A stretch of DNA of 6,015 nucleotides, from contig CAZNTU010000305.1 of NCBI GenBank assembly GCA_964575975.1, forward strand, positions 1 through 6,015, written 5' to 3'. Below are positions 1 through 5,964 of the stretch, piece by piece (within the stretch, counting starts at the first letter, position 1; each line of letters opens with the position of its first letter). Under the pieces are notes generated by a model. That model did not search any database. It saw only the letters and a list, made by a program, of their open reading frames with translations, and was not told where the DNA came from. Origin of the DNA: G963674505 sp964575975. Its GTDB lineage: Bacteria; Desulfobacterota; Desulfobacteria; Desulfobacterales; SKZT01. The position numbers and the translations under genes were made by a program.

Positions 1-2
1 AC

Positions 3-482
3 AAAAGCGGGATGAAAATACAAGCCGTTGTTTGGCCTAATTTTCACCATCCCAGGCTTCATCCATATTTCGACCTTTTCGCCGTACATTATCTTCTGAA
101 AGCAAAGGAAATACATCCCGCGAACCAATGGATTTCCGAGAAGGATATCCCGGGAGGCTCCACGTTCTTCCGCGGACCGCATGAAATTCCAACTCGCTTG
201 ATCGCGGATCGGTTCAACTGCGATATTGAAGGTTTTAAGAAAAGGTGCGAACAAATCAAGGGGAATCCGCTGGGCTTGGCCGACGCCTCGTTTGCGTTTC
301 AAATAGCTCCGCGGATTCCGGTCGCCGTTTTGTATTGGGAAGGCGACGAGGATTTTCCGACCGAATCGAAACTTCTCTTCGACAGGACAATCGGCGATCA
401 TTTGGCCTCGGATGTCGTTTACGCCTTGGCGGCCGGAGTTTGCGAAAGGCTGGGAAAATCTCCGGGCCGACCGGCGGAATGA
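3..482 (+). CDS. DUF3786 domain protein, 5' partial (first of three tandem copies)
   Basis: Member of the DUF3786 family (PF12654, recognised by pattern), whose biochemical role is not established. The frame is open to the left window edge. The first ATG is at 12, but the stretch after it aligns with the interior of the third copy (1476-2090), where about 45 residues precede the equivalent point. The real start is therefore probably upstream and this entry is a 3' fragment. Counting from the ATG at 12, the family core is visible as a tryptophan-containing WISEKD block (residues 40-45, matching WVSFKD in the third copy), then PRIPVAVLYW (100-109), GDEDFP (111-116) and LLFD (121-124). A terminal helical segment contains VYALAAGVCERLG. 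There is no signal peptide or membrane segment in the visible part, so it is probably cytoplasmic. It is followed after 119 bp by the Fe-S-fused copy on the same strand. Family assignment is fairly sure; function is unknown. Confidence 0.8.
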   Translation, partial: KSGMKIQAVVWPNFHHPRLHPYFDLFAVHYLLKAKEIHPANQWISEKDIPGGSTFFRGPHEIPTRLIADRFNCDIEGFKKRCEQIKGNPLGLADASFAFQIAPRIPVAVLYWEGDEDFPTESKLLFDRTIGDHLASDVVYALAAGVCERLGKSPGRPAE

Positions 483-484
483 AA

Positions 485-552
485 AACACATTTTTACCGG
501 TTGGCGACAATCAAATACCCGATTCCGACAGTTTTTGTCCCTTAAATGTGTT
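485..552. repeat. 9-bp inverted repeat between the first two DUF3786 genes
   Basis: AACACATTT at 485-493 is exactly complementary to AAATGTGTT at 544-552, with 50 bases between. The pair lies in the 119-bp spacer upstream of the second DUF3786 gene and could form a long-loop hairpin in the transcript. There is no T-run after it, so it is not a standard terminator. A repeat of this length could also be chance. Confidence 0.3.
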
Positions 553-586
553 ATCGACCACATGAAAGTCGATGACAAACGAAACC

Positions 587-594
587 AAAGGGGG
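587..594 (+). promoter_or_regulatory. Ribosome binding site that decides the start of the Fe-S/DUF3786 gene
   Basis: AAAGGGGG lies 7 bases before the ATG at 602. The longer in-frame ATG at 572 has no comparable purine-rich sequence in front of it, so 602 is preferred. Confidence 0.65.
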
Positions 595-601
595 ACAAAA
601 G

Positions 602-1438
602 ATGCAGCCATCCATGAATACCGTAGAAATCTTAAAGCTCCTCGACAAATCCAATTGCGGGGACTGCAACGAAAAAACGTGCCTGGCCTTCGCTGCGGCC
701 GTGTTTTCCGGCAAAAAGAATCTTAAAGATTGTCCGCGTCTCGACAAGAAATCGATCATATGTTTCGACGGCAAAATCCAAAGGCGGAAAACTGCCGAGG
801 ACGACCGGGAAGAAATCGTTCGGAATCTAAAGCAAAGAGTCCGTACTGCCGACCTTTGCGCCGCGGCAGAAAGGACAGGGGGCTCTTTTGCGAACGACCA
901 ACTGACAATAAAGGTTTTCGGCAAGAACTTCGCCATTGGGTCGGACGGAAGCTTGAAGTCCGACATTCACGTCAATCCGTGGATAACCATTCCCTTGCTT
1001 TCCTACGCTTTGAACTGCTCCGGCGCTCCGCTTTCGGGCAAATGGGTCCCGTTCCGCGAATTGAAATCCGGAAAGGAGTGGCAGGGGCTGTTCCATCGAC
1101 AATGCGAGAAACGCTTGAAAAGCGTCGCGGACGAATACACGGAGCTTTTCGAGGATCTGATCCGAATATTCAACGGCAAAAAAGTCGAAAACCATTACGA
1201 GTCGGACATTTCGCTGATCTTGCATCCCTTTCCTAAAATACCGATTCTGATTTGCTACTGGTTGCCGGAAGAAGGCTTAGAGTCCGATCTCAATCTGTTC
1301 TTCGATTCCACAGCCGAGGAAAACAGCGGCATCGAGGCCATTTACGCGCTTGGGACGGGAATCGTGAGAATGTTCGAAAAAATCGCCCTGAGACACGGCC
1401 TGTCCATAAACGGAAAATCCCGGACGGCGACCGCTTAA
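602..1438 (+). CDS. 4Fe-4S domain fused to DUF3786 domain (second tandem copy)
   Basis: Two-domain protein of 278 residues from the preferred start at 602; an upstream ATG at 572 would add 10 residues. Residues 6-50 form a four-cysteine Fe-S module with C19, C22, C27 and C44 (CxxCxxxxCx16C) and the typical TC-LAFA helix. This is the PF04060 'FeS' pattern known from corrinoid iron-sulfur proteins of the acetyl-CoA pathway and from RnfB-type proteins, where it binds one [4Fe-4S] cluster. After a charged linker (about 50-100) comes a DUF3786-like domain. Its conserved points are WITIPLLSYAL (127-137), GKWVPFREL (146-154), PKIPILICYW (211-220), FFDS (233-236) and a closing helix around YALGTGIVRMFEK. 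The GDEEFP motif of its neighbours is replaced by a PEEGLES stretch (222-228), so that site has diverged. No signal peptide or membrane segment is seen. The third copy follows after 37 bp, suggesting co-transcription. A redox or corrinoid-linked role is inferred from the Fe-S domain only. Confidence 0.85.
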   Translation: MQPSMNTVEILKLLDKSNCGDCNEKTCLAFAAAVFSGKKNLKDCPRLDKKSIICFDGKIQRRKTAEDDREEIVRNLKQRVRTADLCAAAERTGGSFANDQLTIKVFGKNFAIGSDGSLKSDIHVNPWITIPLLSYALNCSGAPLSGKWVPFRELKSGKEWQGLFHRQCEKRLKSVADEYTELFEDLIRIFNGKKVENHYESDISLILHPFPKIPILICYWLPEEGLESDLNLFFDSTAEENSGIEAIYALGTGIVRMFEKIALRHGLSINGKSRTATA

Positions 1439-1460
1439 CCGCATGAATAAAAAATCTGGA

Positions 1461-1465
1461 AAGGA
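1461..1465 (+). promoter_or_regulatory. Ribosome binding site of the third DUF3786 gene
   Basis: AAGGA lies 10 bases before the ATG at 1476. The alternative in-frame ATG at 1443, four bases after the previous stop codon, has no Shine-Dalgarno-like sequence in front of it, so the shorter start is preferred. Confidence 0.5.
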
Positions 1466-1475
1466 AACAATCAAA

Positions 1476-2090
1476 ATGACCGAATCCGAAATATTCGAAA
1501 AGCATCGGAAGGATTATTGCGCCGGATTTGTCAAAATCGATTTCGAGTCTATTTGCGACATTCTCGGGGGCATAATCGACGGAAACCGAATGGCGATACC
1601 CTTCTACGGAAAAAGATATTACGCTTCGAAAAAGGGAATAGTGGACGAAAATGGCGGCGAACCCGGTTATATGACGTTTGTCGTCCTTTCCAAATACATT
1701 CTGCTTGCCCCCGGCCAACGCCACCACGATCCGGAGTGGGTTTCATTCAAGGATTTCAAAAGGCTCTCGCCTTTTGTGAACGCCAACTATTTTACCAGCG
1801 ACACGGAAAAAGCCATATCCAGTCATTTTTCGGGAAAACGGGACGCCCTCGCAAAAGCCGGCGGATCGCTGGGCGGATTCGCCCGCTCAACGCAAGGTAA
1901 TTACGATCTGACCATGCAGTTCGAGGCTCTTCCGAGGATATCCCTGTCGCTGTGTTTCAACGACCGCGACGAAGAATTCCCCGCCCAGTGTTCCGTTCTT
2001 TTTCAAAGGCATTCGGAATTTTATCTCGATCCGGAGTCCCTTGCCATGACGGGCGCATTGCTTGCAAAAAAGCTTAAAAAAGCGTCGTGA
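1476..2090 (+). CDS. DUF3786 domain protein (third tandem copy)
   Basis: Complete single-domain DUF3786 protein of 204 residues from ATG 1476; starting at 1443 would give 215. Landmarks in order are IPFYGKRYY (41-49), a short hairpin-like DENGGEP stretch (58-64), the hydrophobic helix FVVLSKYILLA (68-78), EWVSFKDF (87-94), a GG-containing loop (SLGGFA, 131-136), LPRISLSLCF (152-161), RDEEFPAQ (164-171), VLFQ (174-177) and a C-terminal helix LAMTGALLAKKL. This copy keeps the acidic DEEFP motif best and serves as the family reference for the other two copies. No cysteine cluster, signal peptide or transmembrane segment is seen. It closes a same-strand run of three related genes; the next 930 bp hold no clear gene. 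The conserved acidic motif suggests a ligand or metal site, but this is inference and no function is known. Confidence 0.85.
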   Translation: MTESEIFEKHRKDYCAGFVKIDFESICDILGGIIDGNRMAIPFYGKRYYASKKGIVDENGGEPGYMTFVVLSKYILLAPGQRHHDPEWVSFKDFKRLSPFVNANYFTSDTEKAISSHFSGKRDALAKAGGSLGGFARSTQGNYDLTMQFEALPRISLSLCFNDRDEEFPAQCSVLFQRHSEFYLDPESLAMTGALLAKKLKKAS

Positions 2091-2199
2091 CGGTTTCATG
2101 CCGAACAATCCGACGGAAAACGGCCGACTGCAAGCAACGGCAGTTATAACGGAAAGATTTCCCGAATTGCGTTCGCGACTTTTACAGACAGAGGAGATT

Positions 2200-2240
2200 G
2201 GGTGGGAATTCCGGTCAAAGGGGGTATGGAATTCCCACCC
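2200..2240. repeat. Perfect 13-bp inverted repeat / hairpin
   Basis: GGGTGGGAATTCC at 2200-2212 is the exact reverse complement of GGAATTCCCACCC at 2228-2240, with 15 bases between. The stem could extend by one G-U pair inward and by U-G pairs outward. It sits about 110 bp after the end of the DUF3786 gene cluster, but no T-run follows directly, so it is not a classical intrinsic terminator. It could be an RNA-stabilising 3' structure or the end of a decayed insertion sequence. The symmetry is directly visible; the function is not. Confidence 0.8.
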
Positions 2241-2538
2241 GGCTGTCCCGCTCTTTAGGGGGTGCGGAAATTTAGCAAGAAGGAAGCTTATTTTTTTTCT
2301 GCCGCTTCCGGCTCCGAAACGCTTTAATTATTTCGCTTCGAAACAAACCGCGTTGAACTTTTTTATCGCCTTCCAAGAAGGCCGTGTCGAAAACGACAGG
2401 AACGAGAAAGACGAGGCCGACATCCCGTATTTAATTCTCCCGGCACGTCGGCGCTACGTCCCCACTTTTTGCGTCAAAGATTCGGAGCTTGACTCTGACG
2501 TCTTTCGAAATCTCGTCCCTTCTCGCCCTACTATTTTT

Positions 2539-2640
2539 ACTCGATGATCAAGTTTTTAGAATCACCCGCGGCATATCGTGTTATTTAAAATTTTTTACCG
2601 CTATATATGGTGTCAAAATTCAAAAACTTGATCATCTAGT
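2539..2640. mobile_element. 102-bp segment bounded by 19-bp inverted repeats (MITE-like)
   Basis: The left arm (2539-2557) is ACTCGATGATCAAGTTTTT and the right arm (2622-2640) is its reverse complement except for one base. The inner 15 bp (2543-2557 against 2622-2636) are perfect. The enclosed 64 bases are AT-rich and carry no gene. TTT lies directly outside both ends and could be a short target duplication, though a T-rich context makes this weak. The layout matches a miniature inverted-repeat element, but no transposase or second copy is in the window, so the mobile-element call is inference. A long stem-loop regulatory RNA structure is the alternative. Confidence 0.5.
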
Positions 2641-2713
2641 TTTAAAGATCGATTGCGAACTCGACACTGAAGAATACAAAAAAAGTGCCAAAACGCTTTA
2701 AATTGACGCTATT

Positions 2714-2733
2714 TTTCGGGTTGACCCCCGAAA
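2714..2733. repeat. Small hairpin TTTCGGG...CCCGAAA
   Basis: TTTCGGG at 2714-2720 pairs exactly with CCCGAAA at 2727-2733 across a 6-base loop. No T-tract follows on either strand, so terminator function is doubtful. It sits between two larger inverted-repeat segments, 13 bases after the stop codon of the doubtful frame ending at 2701. That position would fit the tail of a decayed transposase gene. Confidence 0.45.
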
Positions 2734-2749
2734 TCGGCGGTAAATCAAA

Positions 2750-2917
2750 ATGATTTCAGGGAGTTACAGATAAAAAAAAGCGACGCGCAGTTGAGAATTA
2801 CCAGGAGAGAAGCGCGGATACCCGATAGAATCATTCGAAAAGCACACGTTAGGATACCGTCGCGTACACAAAAAGATACGCCTTTGATTCCGAAGCATTG
2901 TAATTGCCTGAAATCAT
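2750..2917. mobile_element. 168-bp segment bounded by imperfect 19-bp inverted repeats
   Basis: ATGATTTCAGG at 2750-2760 is exactly complementary to CCTGAAATCAT at 2907-2917. The match continues inward through a TTACA block, giving 17 of 19 matching positions (2750-2768 against 2899-2917). The enclosed 130 bases show no gene. Terminal inverted repeats around a short non-coding core are the form of a miniature transposable element. No target duplication is obvious, so this is a moderate-confidence structural call. Confidence 0.4.
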
Positions 2918-2954
2918 GCCCTTTTGCATTGGATCGGCAAATATCCTTTTGTTA

Positions 2955-3001
2955 CGACGCACGGTAAAGCCCCCCTCTACCAATTTCGGCTACTTCCGTC
3001 G
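2955..3001 (-). other. Imperfect hairpin just after the flavodoxin-ferredoxin gene
   Basis: CGACG at 2955-2959 pairs with CGTCG at 2997-3001, and an inner GCC/GGC pairing (around 2968-2970 and 2988-2990) supports an interrupted stem. On the minus strand it starts about 20 bases after the stop codon of the flavodoxin-ferredoxin gene. No T-run follows, so it is at best a weak 3' structure and may be chance. Confidence 0.2.
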
Positions 3002-3022
3002 CTCGCCCAGAATCCAGATGAA

Positions 3023-3868
3023 TCATAAAAAAATTCGGGTTTGAGGCTTTTCCTCGATTTTCTCCGAGCGCGTTCGGATTCTTTCTTCGAGGGCCGACAG
3101 ATCGACAACAATGGCTTGTTCGGGACATGTCCTCGCGCAGGTGTAACAAAAGATGCAATCCTGATCAAATTTTGGAAACGGGTCGAGAGATACCGCATCT
3201 ACGGGGCACGCATCGACGCATGCATCGCACTGGTTGCATCGGGAATGGTCGATTTCCCGCTTCGGCATCATGGGTTTCATGATTTCCAAGTTGTGTTTTT
3301 TCAATTCCTCGAAAAGTTTTTCCGGAAGATAGGCTAGGTCGGACAACGGTATTTCGAGGTTTACGCCGGCCCGCAATTTTCGGAGCAGTTTTTCTGTCAT
3401 TTCTTTAATGGCGTTTTCGTCGGAATCGTCAGGGCGGCCTTTGCCCAGAGGATTTTCCGATTTCCACATCATGCAGTGAAGGGCCGCTATTTTGGCGGCC
3501 CCGACGACTGTCATCCCTTTTTTCGTCAGCGCCTCCCCCATTTCAAACAGGGCGACCCCGCTGGTGGCGCAACCCCAAGTGACGAACGGGACTGCGCACG
3601 CGCCGGTGTTTTCGGGCAAACCCGCAATGAAGGAAGTTACCGGGGGGACGGCATGGGAAACGTAAACGGGGGAACCGACAAAGAGACATACCTTGTCTTT
3701 TCCCTTTTCGATTTCCGAATAGATCGCGTCCAAATTGCGATTTTGGGCCAGATCCGCGAGCAAGGCTTCGCAACCTTGTCCCACCAAAGCCTTTTCCACC
3801 ATACGAGCCGTCGCAAGGGTGGTTCCCGCAGGGGACATGTAGACAATCAAAAATTTTTCGATTTTCAT
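3023..3868 (-). CDS. Flavodoxin-like domain fused to 2[4Fe-4S] ferredoxin (EFR1-type)
   Basis: Electron-transfer fusion protein of 281 residues. Residues 1 to about 170 have a flavodoxin-like fold: the N-terminal beta strand KFLIVYMSPAGTT carries the phosphate-binding SPAGTT loop (12-17) for FMN, and GSPVYVSHAVPP (65-76) and PFVTWGCATSG (94-104) sit where flavin-contacting loops are expected. The C-terminal part holds two ferredoxin motifs, C211-C214-C217-C221 (CNQCDACVDACP) and C238-C241-C244-C248 (CIFCYTCARTCP), each of the CxxCxxCxxxCP type that binds one [4Fe-4S] cluster. This is the architecture known as EFR1-family ferredoxin, common in anaerobes; partners and reactions are mostly unknown. 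No signal peptide or membrane segment is seen, so it is cytoplasmic. The start at 3868 is chosen because GAAAGGA precedes it by 5 bases; an upstream in-frame ATG at 3898 would add 10 residues and lacks a good site. It lies 125 bp downstream of the aminotransferase gene. Confidence 0.92.
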   Translation of the reverse strand: MKIEKFLIVYMSPAGTTLATARMVEKALVGQGCEALLADLAQNRNLDAIYSEIEKGKDKVCLFVGSPVYVSHAVPPVTSFIAGLPENTGACAVPFVTWGCATSGVALFEMGEALTKKGMTVVGAAKIAALHCMMWKSENPLGKGRPDDSDENAIKEMTEKLLRKLRAGVNLEIPLSDLAYLPEKLFEELKKHNLEIMKPMMPKREIDHSRCNQCDACVDACPVDAVSLDPFPKFDQDCIFCYTCARTCPEQAIVVDLSALEERIRTRSEKIEEKPQTRIFL

Positions 3869-3873
3869 AAGCA

Positions 3874-3880
3874 TCCTTTC
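3874..3880 (-). promoter_or_regulatory. Ribosome binding site of the flavodoxin-ferredoxin gene
   Basis: On the minus strand GAAAGGA lies 5 bases before the ATG at 3868-3866. It overlaps another in-frame ATG (3874-3872), which rules that one out, and supports 3868 over the longer start at 3898. Confidence 0.6.
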
Positions 3881-3993
3881 TCGGTCTTTTAAGCCCAACT
3901 ATGCATTTGTTACGGACGACGCCCGCACTGGGCTATGCTATTGTCATTCAAGTTTCATAGACTATTGGCGACGGTTCGTTCATGGTATTGTTT

Positions 3994-5151
3994 TTATGCG
4001 CGCTCGGAGAGTTTTAGCAGTTTTTCTCCGGCGGCCTTCAGCGTTTCCTCCTTTTTGGCGAAATGGAACCTGACCAGGTGTTTTACGGGTTCGTGGAAAA
4101 AGCTGGAGCCGGGAACCGCCGCTACTCCTATATCCTTGGCCATCCATCGGCAGAACTTGACGTCGTCTTCGAAGCCGAAATCGGAGATGTCAACGAGAAC
4201 ATAGTACGCGCCTTGGGGAGTGGTGTACGAGAGACCGGCCTGGTCCAGATAGCCTAGAAACAGGTCGCGTCTTCGGGTATATTCCCTTTGCAGTTTGGAA
4301 TAGTATTTCAGGGGAAGCTCCAGCGCGGCTACGGCGGCTTCCTGGAGGGGCGCGGCAGCGCCCACTGTCAAAAAGTCGTGGACTTTTTTGGCGGCGTTGA
4401 TTATCTCGGCCGACGCGATGACGTAGCCGAGCCTCCATCCCGTGATGGAATAGGTTTTCGAAAGGGAACTGCACGAAATGGCGCGCTTTTCCATGTCCGG
4501 AAATCCCGCCATGTACCAATGCGTATGGGGCTTGTACACGATATGCTCGTACACTTCGTCGGTGATGACGAACGCGTCGTACTCGCAAGCGAGGTCCGCG
4601 ATGAACTGAAGTTCCTGGCGGGTGAACACTTTTCCGGTGGGGTTGGACGGATTGCATAGCACCAGCGCCTTGACCCCCTGTTTAAAGGCGTTGCGAAGCT
4701 CCTCTGGATCGAAGAGGAAATCGGGGGGGCGAAGCGGGACGAAAATCGGCTTGGCTCCGCATAAAACGGCGTCGGCTCCGTAATTTTCGTAGAACGGCGA
4801 AAACACGATCACCTTGTCCCCCGGATTGCAGGCCGTCATCATGGCCGTCATCATGGCCTCGGTTGCGCCGCAGGTCACGACGAGATTGGCGTCGGGATCG
4901 ATGTCCCTCTGCATCCAGTACTTTTGCTTTTCGGCCAGCGCCTTTCGAAACCGGGGCGAACCCCACGTTATCGCGTACTGGTGATACCCTTCGGCCAAGG
5001 CGCGCCGCGCGGCGGTGACAAGACGAAACGGCGGATCGAAATCGGGAAATCCCTGGCTAAGGTTAATGACTCCATAACGGTCCGAAATCCGCGTCATTTC
5101 GCGAATGACGGATTCAGTAAAAAGATTCAGTCGAGTGGCTGTTTGCGGCAT
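3994..5151 (-). CDS. PLP-dependent aminotransferase, class I/II
   Basis: Complete fold-type I aminotransferase of 385 residues, the usual length for the family. It transfers an amino group from an amino acid to a 2-oxo acid using pyridoxal phosphate in the cytoplasm. Visible landmarks are INLSQGFPDFDPP (29-41) at the N-terminal substrate region, HQYAITWGSP (57-66), the cofactor phosphate-contacting CGATEA (94-99), NPSNPTGK (167-174) with the conserved Asn and Gly, TDEVYEH (197-203) with Asp198 contacting the pyridine nitrogen, and SLSKTYSITGWRLGY (229-243) with Lys232 as the Schiff-base lysine. Arg361 in LVRFHFA is the carboxylate-binding arginine. The LSQGFPDFD and QYA features resemble the kynurenine/methionine/glutamine-type branch (KAT, YbdL-like) as well as generic aspartate/aromatic aminotransferases; substrate cannot be fixed from sequence. 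All key residues are present, so it should be active. It lies between a truncated transporter gene and the flavodoxin-ferredoxin gene on the same strand, with no clear pathway link. Confidence 0.95.
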   Translation of the reverse strand: MPQTATRLNLFTESVIREMTRISDRYGVINLSQGFPDFDPPFRLVTAARRALAEGYHQYAITWGSPRFRKALAEKQKYWMQRDIDPDANLVVTCGATEAMMTAMMTACNPGDKVIVFSPFYENYGADAVLCGAKPIFVPLRPPDFLFDPEELRNAFKQGVKALVLCNPSNPTGKVFTRQELQFIADLACEYDAFVITDEVYEHIVYKPHTHWYMAGFPDMEKRAISCSSLSKTYSITGWRLGYVIASAEIINAAKKVHDFLTVGAAAPLQEAAVAALELPLKYYSKLQREYTRRRDLFLGYLDQAGLSYTTPQGAYYVLVDISDFGFEDDVKFCRWMAKDIGVAAVPGSSFFHEPVKHLVRFHFAKKEETLKAAGEKLLKLSERA

Positions 5152-5160
5152 AAAGGAAGT

Positions 5161-5164
5161 CTCC
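5161..5164 (-). promoter_or_regulatory. Ribosome binding site of the aminotransferase gene
   Basis: GGAG on the minus strand lies 9 bases before the ATG at 5151-5149. It supports this start, which also gives the normal family N-terminus. Confidence 0.5.
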
Positions 5165-5192
5165 GTTGCAAATTAATAATGTTGTCGAGGGA

Positions 5193-5221
5193 TTTGTATG
5201 GAATTCTCCATGGGGACGCAA
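5193..5221 (-). promoter_or_regulatory. Weak sigma70-like promoter candidate for the aminotransferase gene
   Basis: On the minus strand TTGCGT (5221-5216) and TACAAA (5198-5193) are separated by 17 bases, about 40 bases before the start codon. The match to consensus is only 3 of 6 at -35 and 4 of 6 at -10, so it is a suggestion only. Confidence 0.2.
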
Positions 5222-5241
5222 GAGATATTTTTGATTGCGCG

Positions 5242-5262
5242 CCGAGGAAGGAAGAGCCTCGG
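5242..5262 (-). other. Short hairpin in the spacer between transporter and aminotransferase genes
   Basis: CCGAGG at 5242-5247 and CCTCGG at 5257-5262 form a 6-bp stem with a 9-base loop, about 36 bases after the transporter stop codon on the minus strand. No T-run follows, so it is at best a weak terminator or processing site. Confidence 0.25.
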
Positions 5263-5298
5263 GTTCGCGGAGATCCCGGAACTTTCGAAAATCCGGAA

Positions 5299-5964
5299 CT
5301 ATTCTGTCTTTATGCTAGTCGGCAACGGTTTCATTATAATGTAACGGTAGACATAAACCGATACGGGTACGCCGAGCAGTACCCCCCAGAGCCCGAAAAG
5401 CGAGTGGCCGACATAGAGAATAATCAACGACAACAAGGGATTGATCTTAAGAACGGCGGAAACGATCCTCGGGTTCAGGATATATGCTTCGGCCGTATGA
5501 ACCAGAACGATGATTATCACGGCTTTGCCCGCCAGTCCTATCCCGCCGATATTGAAAGCCAGGAGAAGAATGGGGACGGATGAAATGAAGGTTCCCCACA
5601 CGGGAATCAATCCGGCCAGAAATACGAGGGTAGATAGCAGCGCTATCGGCTGTATTTTCAGGATCATCAACCCCGAAGCCGTCAACAGCGTATTCATCAC
5701 CGCAATGATAATCTGCGCCTGGAAAGAGTATCCAACCACCATCGCGAATTGAGCGACGCTCTCGGCGGTTTCATCGTACACGTCTTTGAAACGCGTTTCC
5801 CGCAGCGCCAAAACGCCCGCTTTCAACCTGGGCAAATCAAGCAAAATCAAAAAACTGAAAAGGGTGGCGAGCAGAAAATATGTCAACATCTTGCTCAAAT
5901 GATTTAAAAGGCCGACCATAAAATCCACCAGGGAGTCGATATTCAGGCCGATTATATTTTCTGG
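5299..5964 (-). pseudogene. AI-2E/PerM-family membrane protein, apparently lacking its N-terminal half
   Basis: The encoded C-terminal part matches the AI-2E family transporter pattern (PF01594; related to TqsA, PerM and YhhT), a multi-spanning inner-membrane family of usually 340-370 residues. Numbering from a possible GTG start at 5928 gives 209 residues. Hydrophobic spans fall near 14-31, 68-88, 93-112, 114-128, 132-150, 162-178 and 180-197. Family signposts are LIPVWGTFISSVPI (107-120), LNPRIVSAVLKINPL (151-165) and VGHSLFGLWGVLLGVPVSVY (173-192). Homology appears to continue upstream of the GTG (GLNIDSLVDF) until an in-frame TAA at 5967-5965. The last 48 bases of the window show no family-like sequence in any of the three minus-strand frames, so roughly 150 residues with the first membrane spans are missing. 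This points to a truncated pseudogene, or a frameshifted gene whose front lies beyond the edge. A shortened functional protein started at GTG 5928 or ATG 5919 (GGTGG 5 bases before it) cannot be excluded. Confidence 0.65.

Larger units (their letters stand above)
2091..3022. other. Gene-free stretch rich in inverted repeats, probable mobile-element remnants
   Basis: About 930 bp without a coding region I can support. Open frames exist (from an ATG at 2098 to 2547, and 2489-2701 on the plus strand). They lack ribosome binding sites, recognisable motifs and family resemblance, and the first runs through a perfect palindrome. The stretch lies between a plus-strand block and a minus-strand block that converge on it. 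It contains several symmetric structures listed separately, plus an 8-base T-run at 2291-2298. The structure density and lack of intact genes fit decayed insertion sequences or miniature elements. No rRNA, tRNA or CRISPR array was seen. Confidence 0.6.

Noticed and set aside
511..966. Long minus-strand frame opposite the Fe-S/DUF3786 gene
   Set aside because: It is antisense to a gene with clear Fe-S and family motifs and has no recognisable domain; it is a shadow frame.
2281..2300. Eight-base T-run as an intrinsic terminator
   Set aside because: No stable GC-rich stem ends directly before the run; the 13-bp hairpin at 2200-2240 is about 50 bases upstream, too far to act with it.
2098..2547. 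Open plus-strand frame of about 150 codons after the third DUF3786 gene
   Set aside because: It has no ribosome binding site and no recognisable motif, its composition is unlike the neighbouring proteins, and the perfect 13-bp palindrome runs through it. It may be an open frame by chance.
2489..2701. 70-codon plus-strand frame with a hydrophobic start
   Set aside because: It spans the whole 102-bp inverted-repeat element, has no Shine-Dalgarno sequence and no family resemblance. It is treated as possible remnant material, not a gene.
2955..3001. tRNA-like stretch on the minus strand (GCCGAAATTGGTAGAGG resembles a D-arm)
   Set aside because: No anticodon arm, no T-arm with GTTCRAN and no full acceptor stem can be drawn, so it is not called as a tRNA.
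3476..3892. 138-codon plus-strand frame opposite the flavodoxin-ferredoxin gene
   Set aside because: It is an antisense shadow of a well-supported coding region with no motif of its own.
5277..5300. Repeated CCGGAACT near the end of the transporter gene
   Set aside because: Only two 8-base copies 16 bases apart; too short and too few to call a repeat array or operator.
4924..5583. 219-codon plus-strand frame across the aminotransferase and transporter genes
   Set aside because: It crosses two genes on the opposite strand and their spacer, and its translation has no family features.
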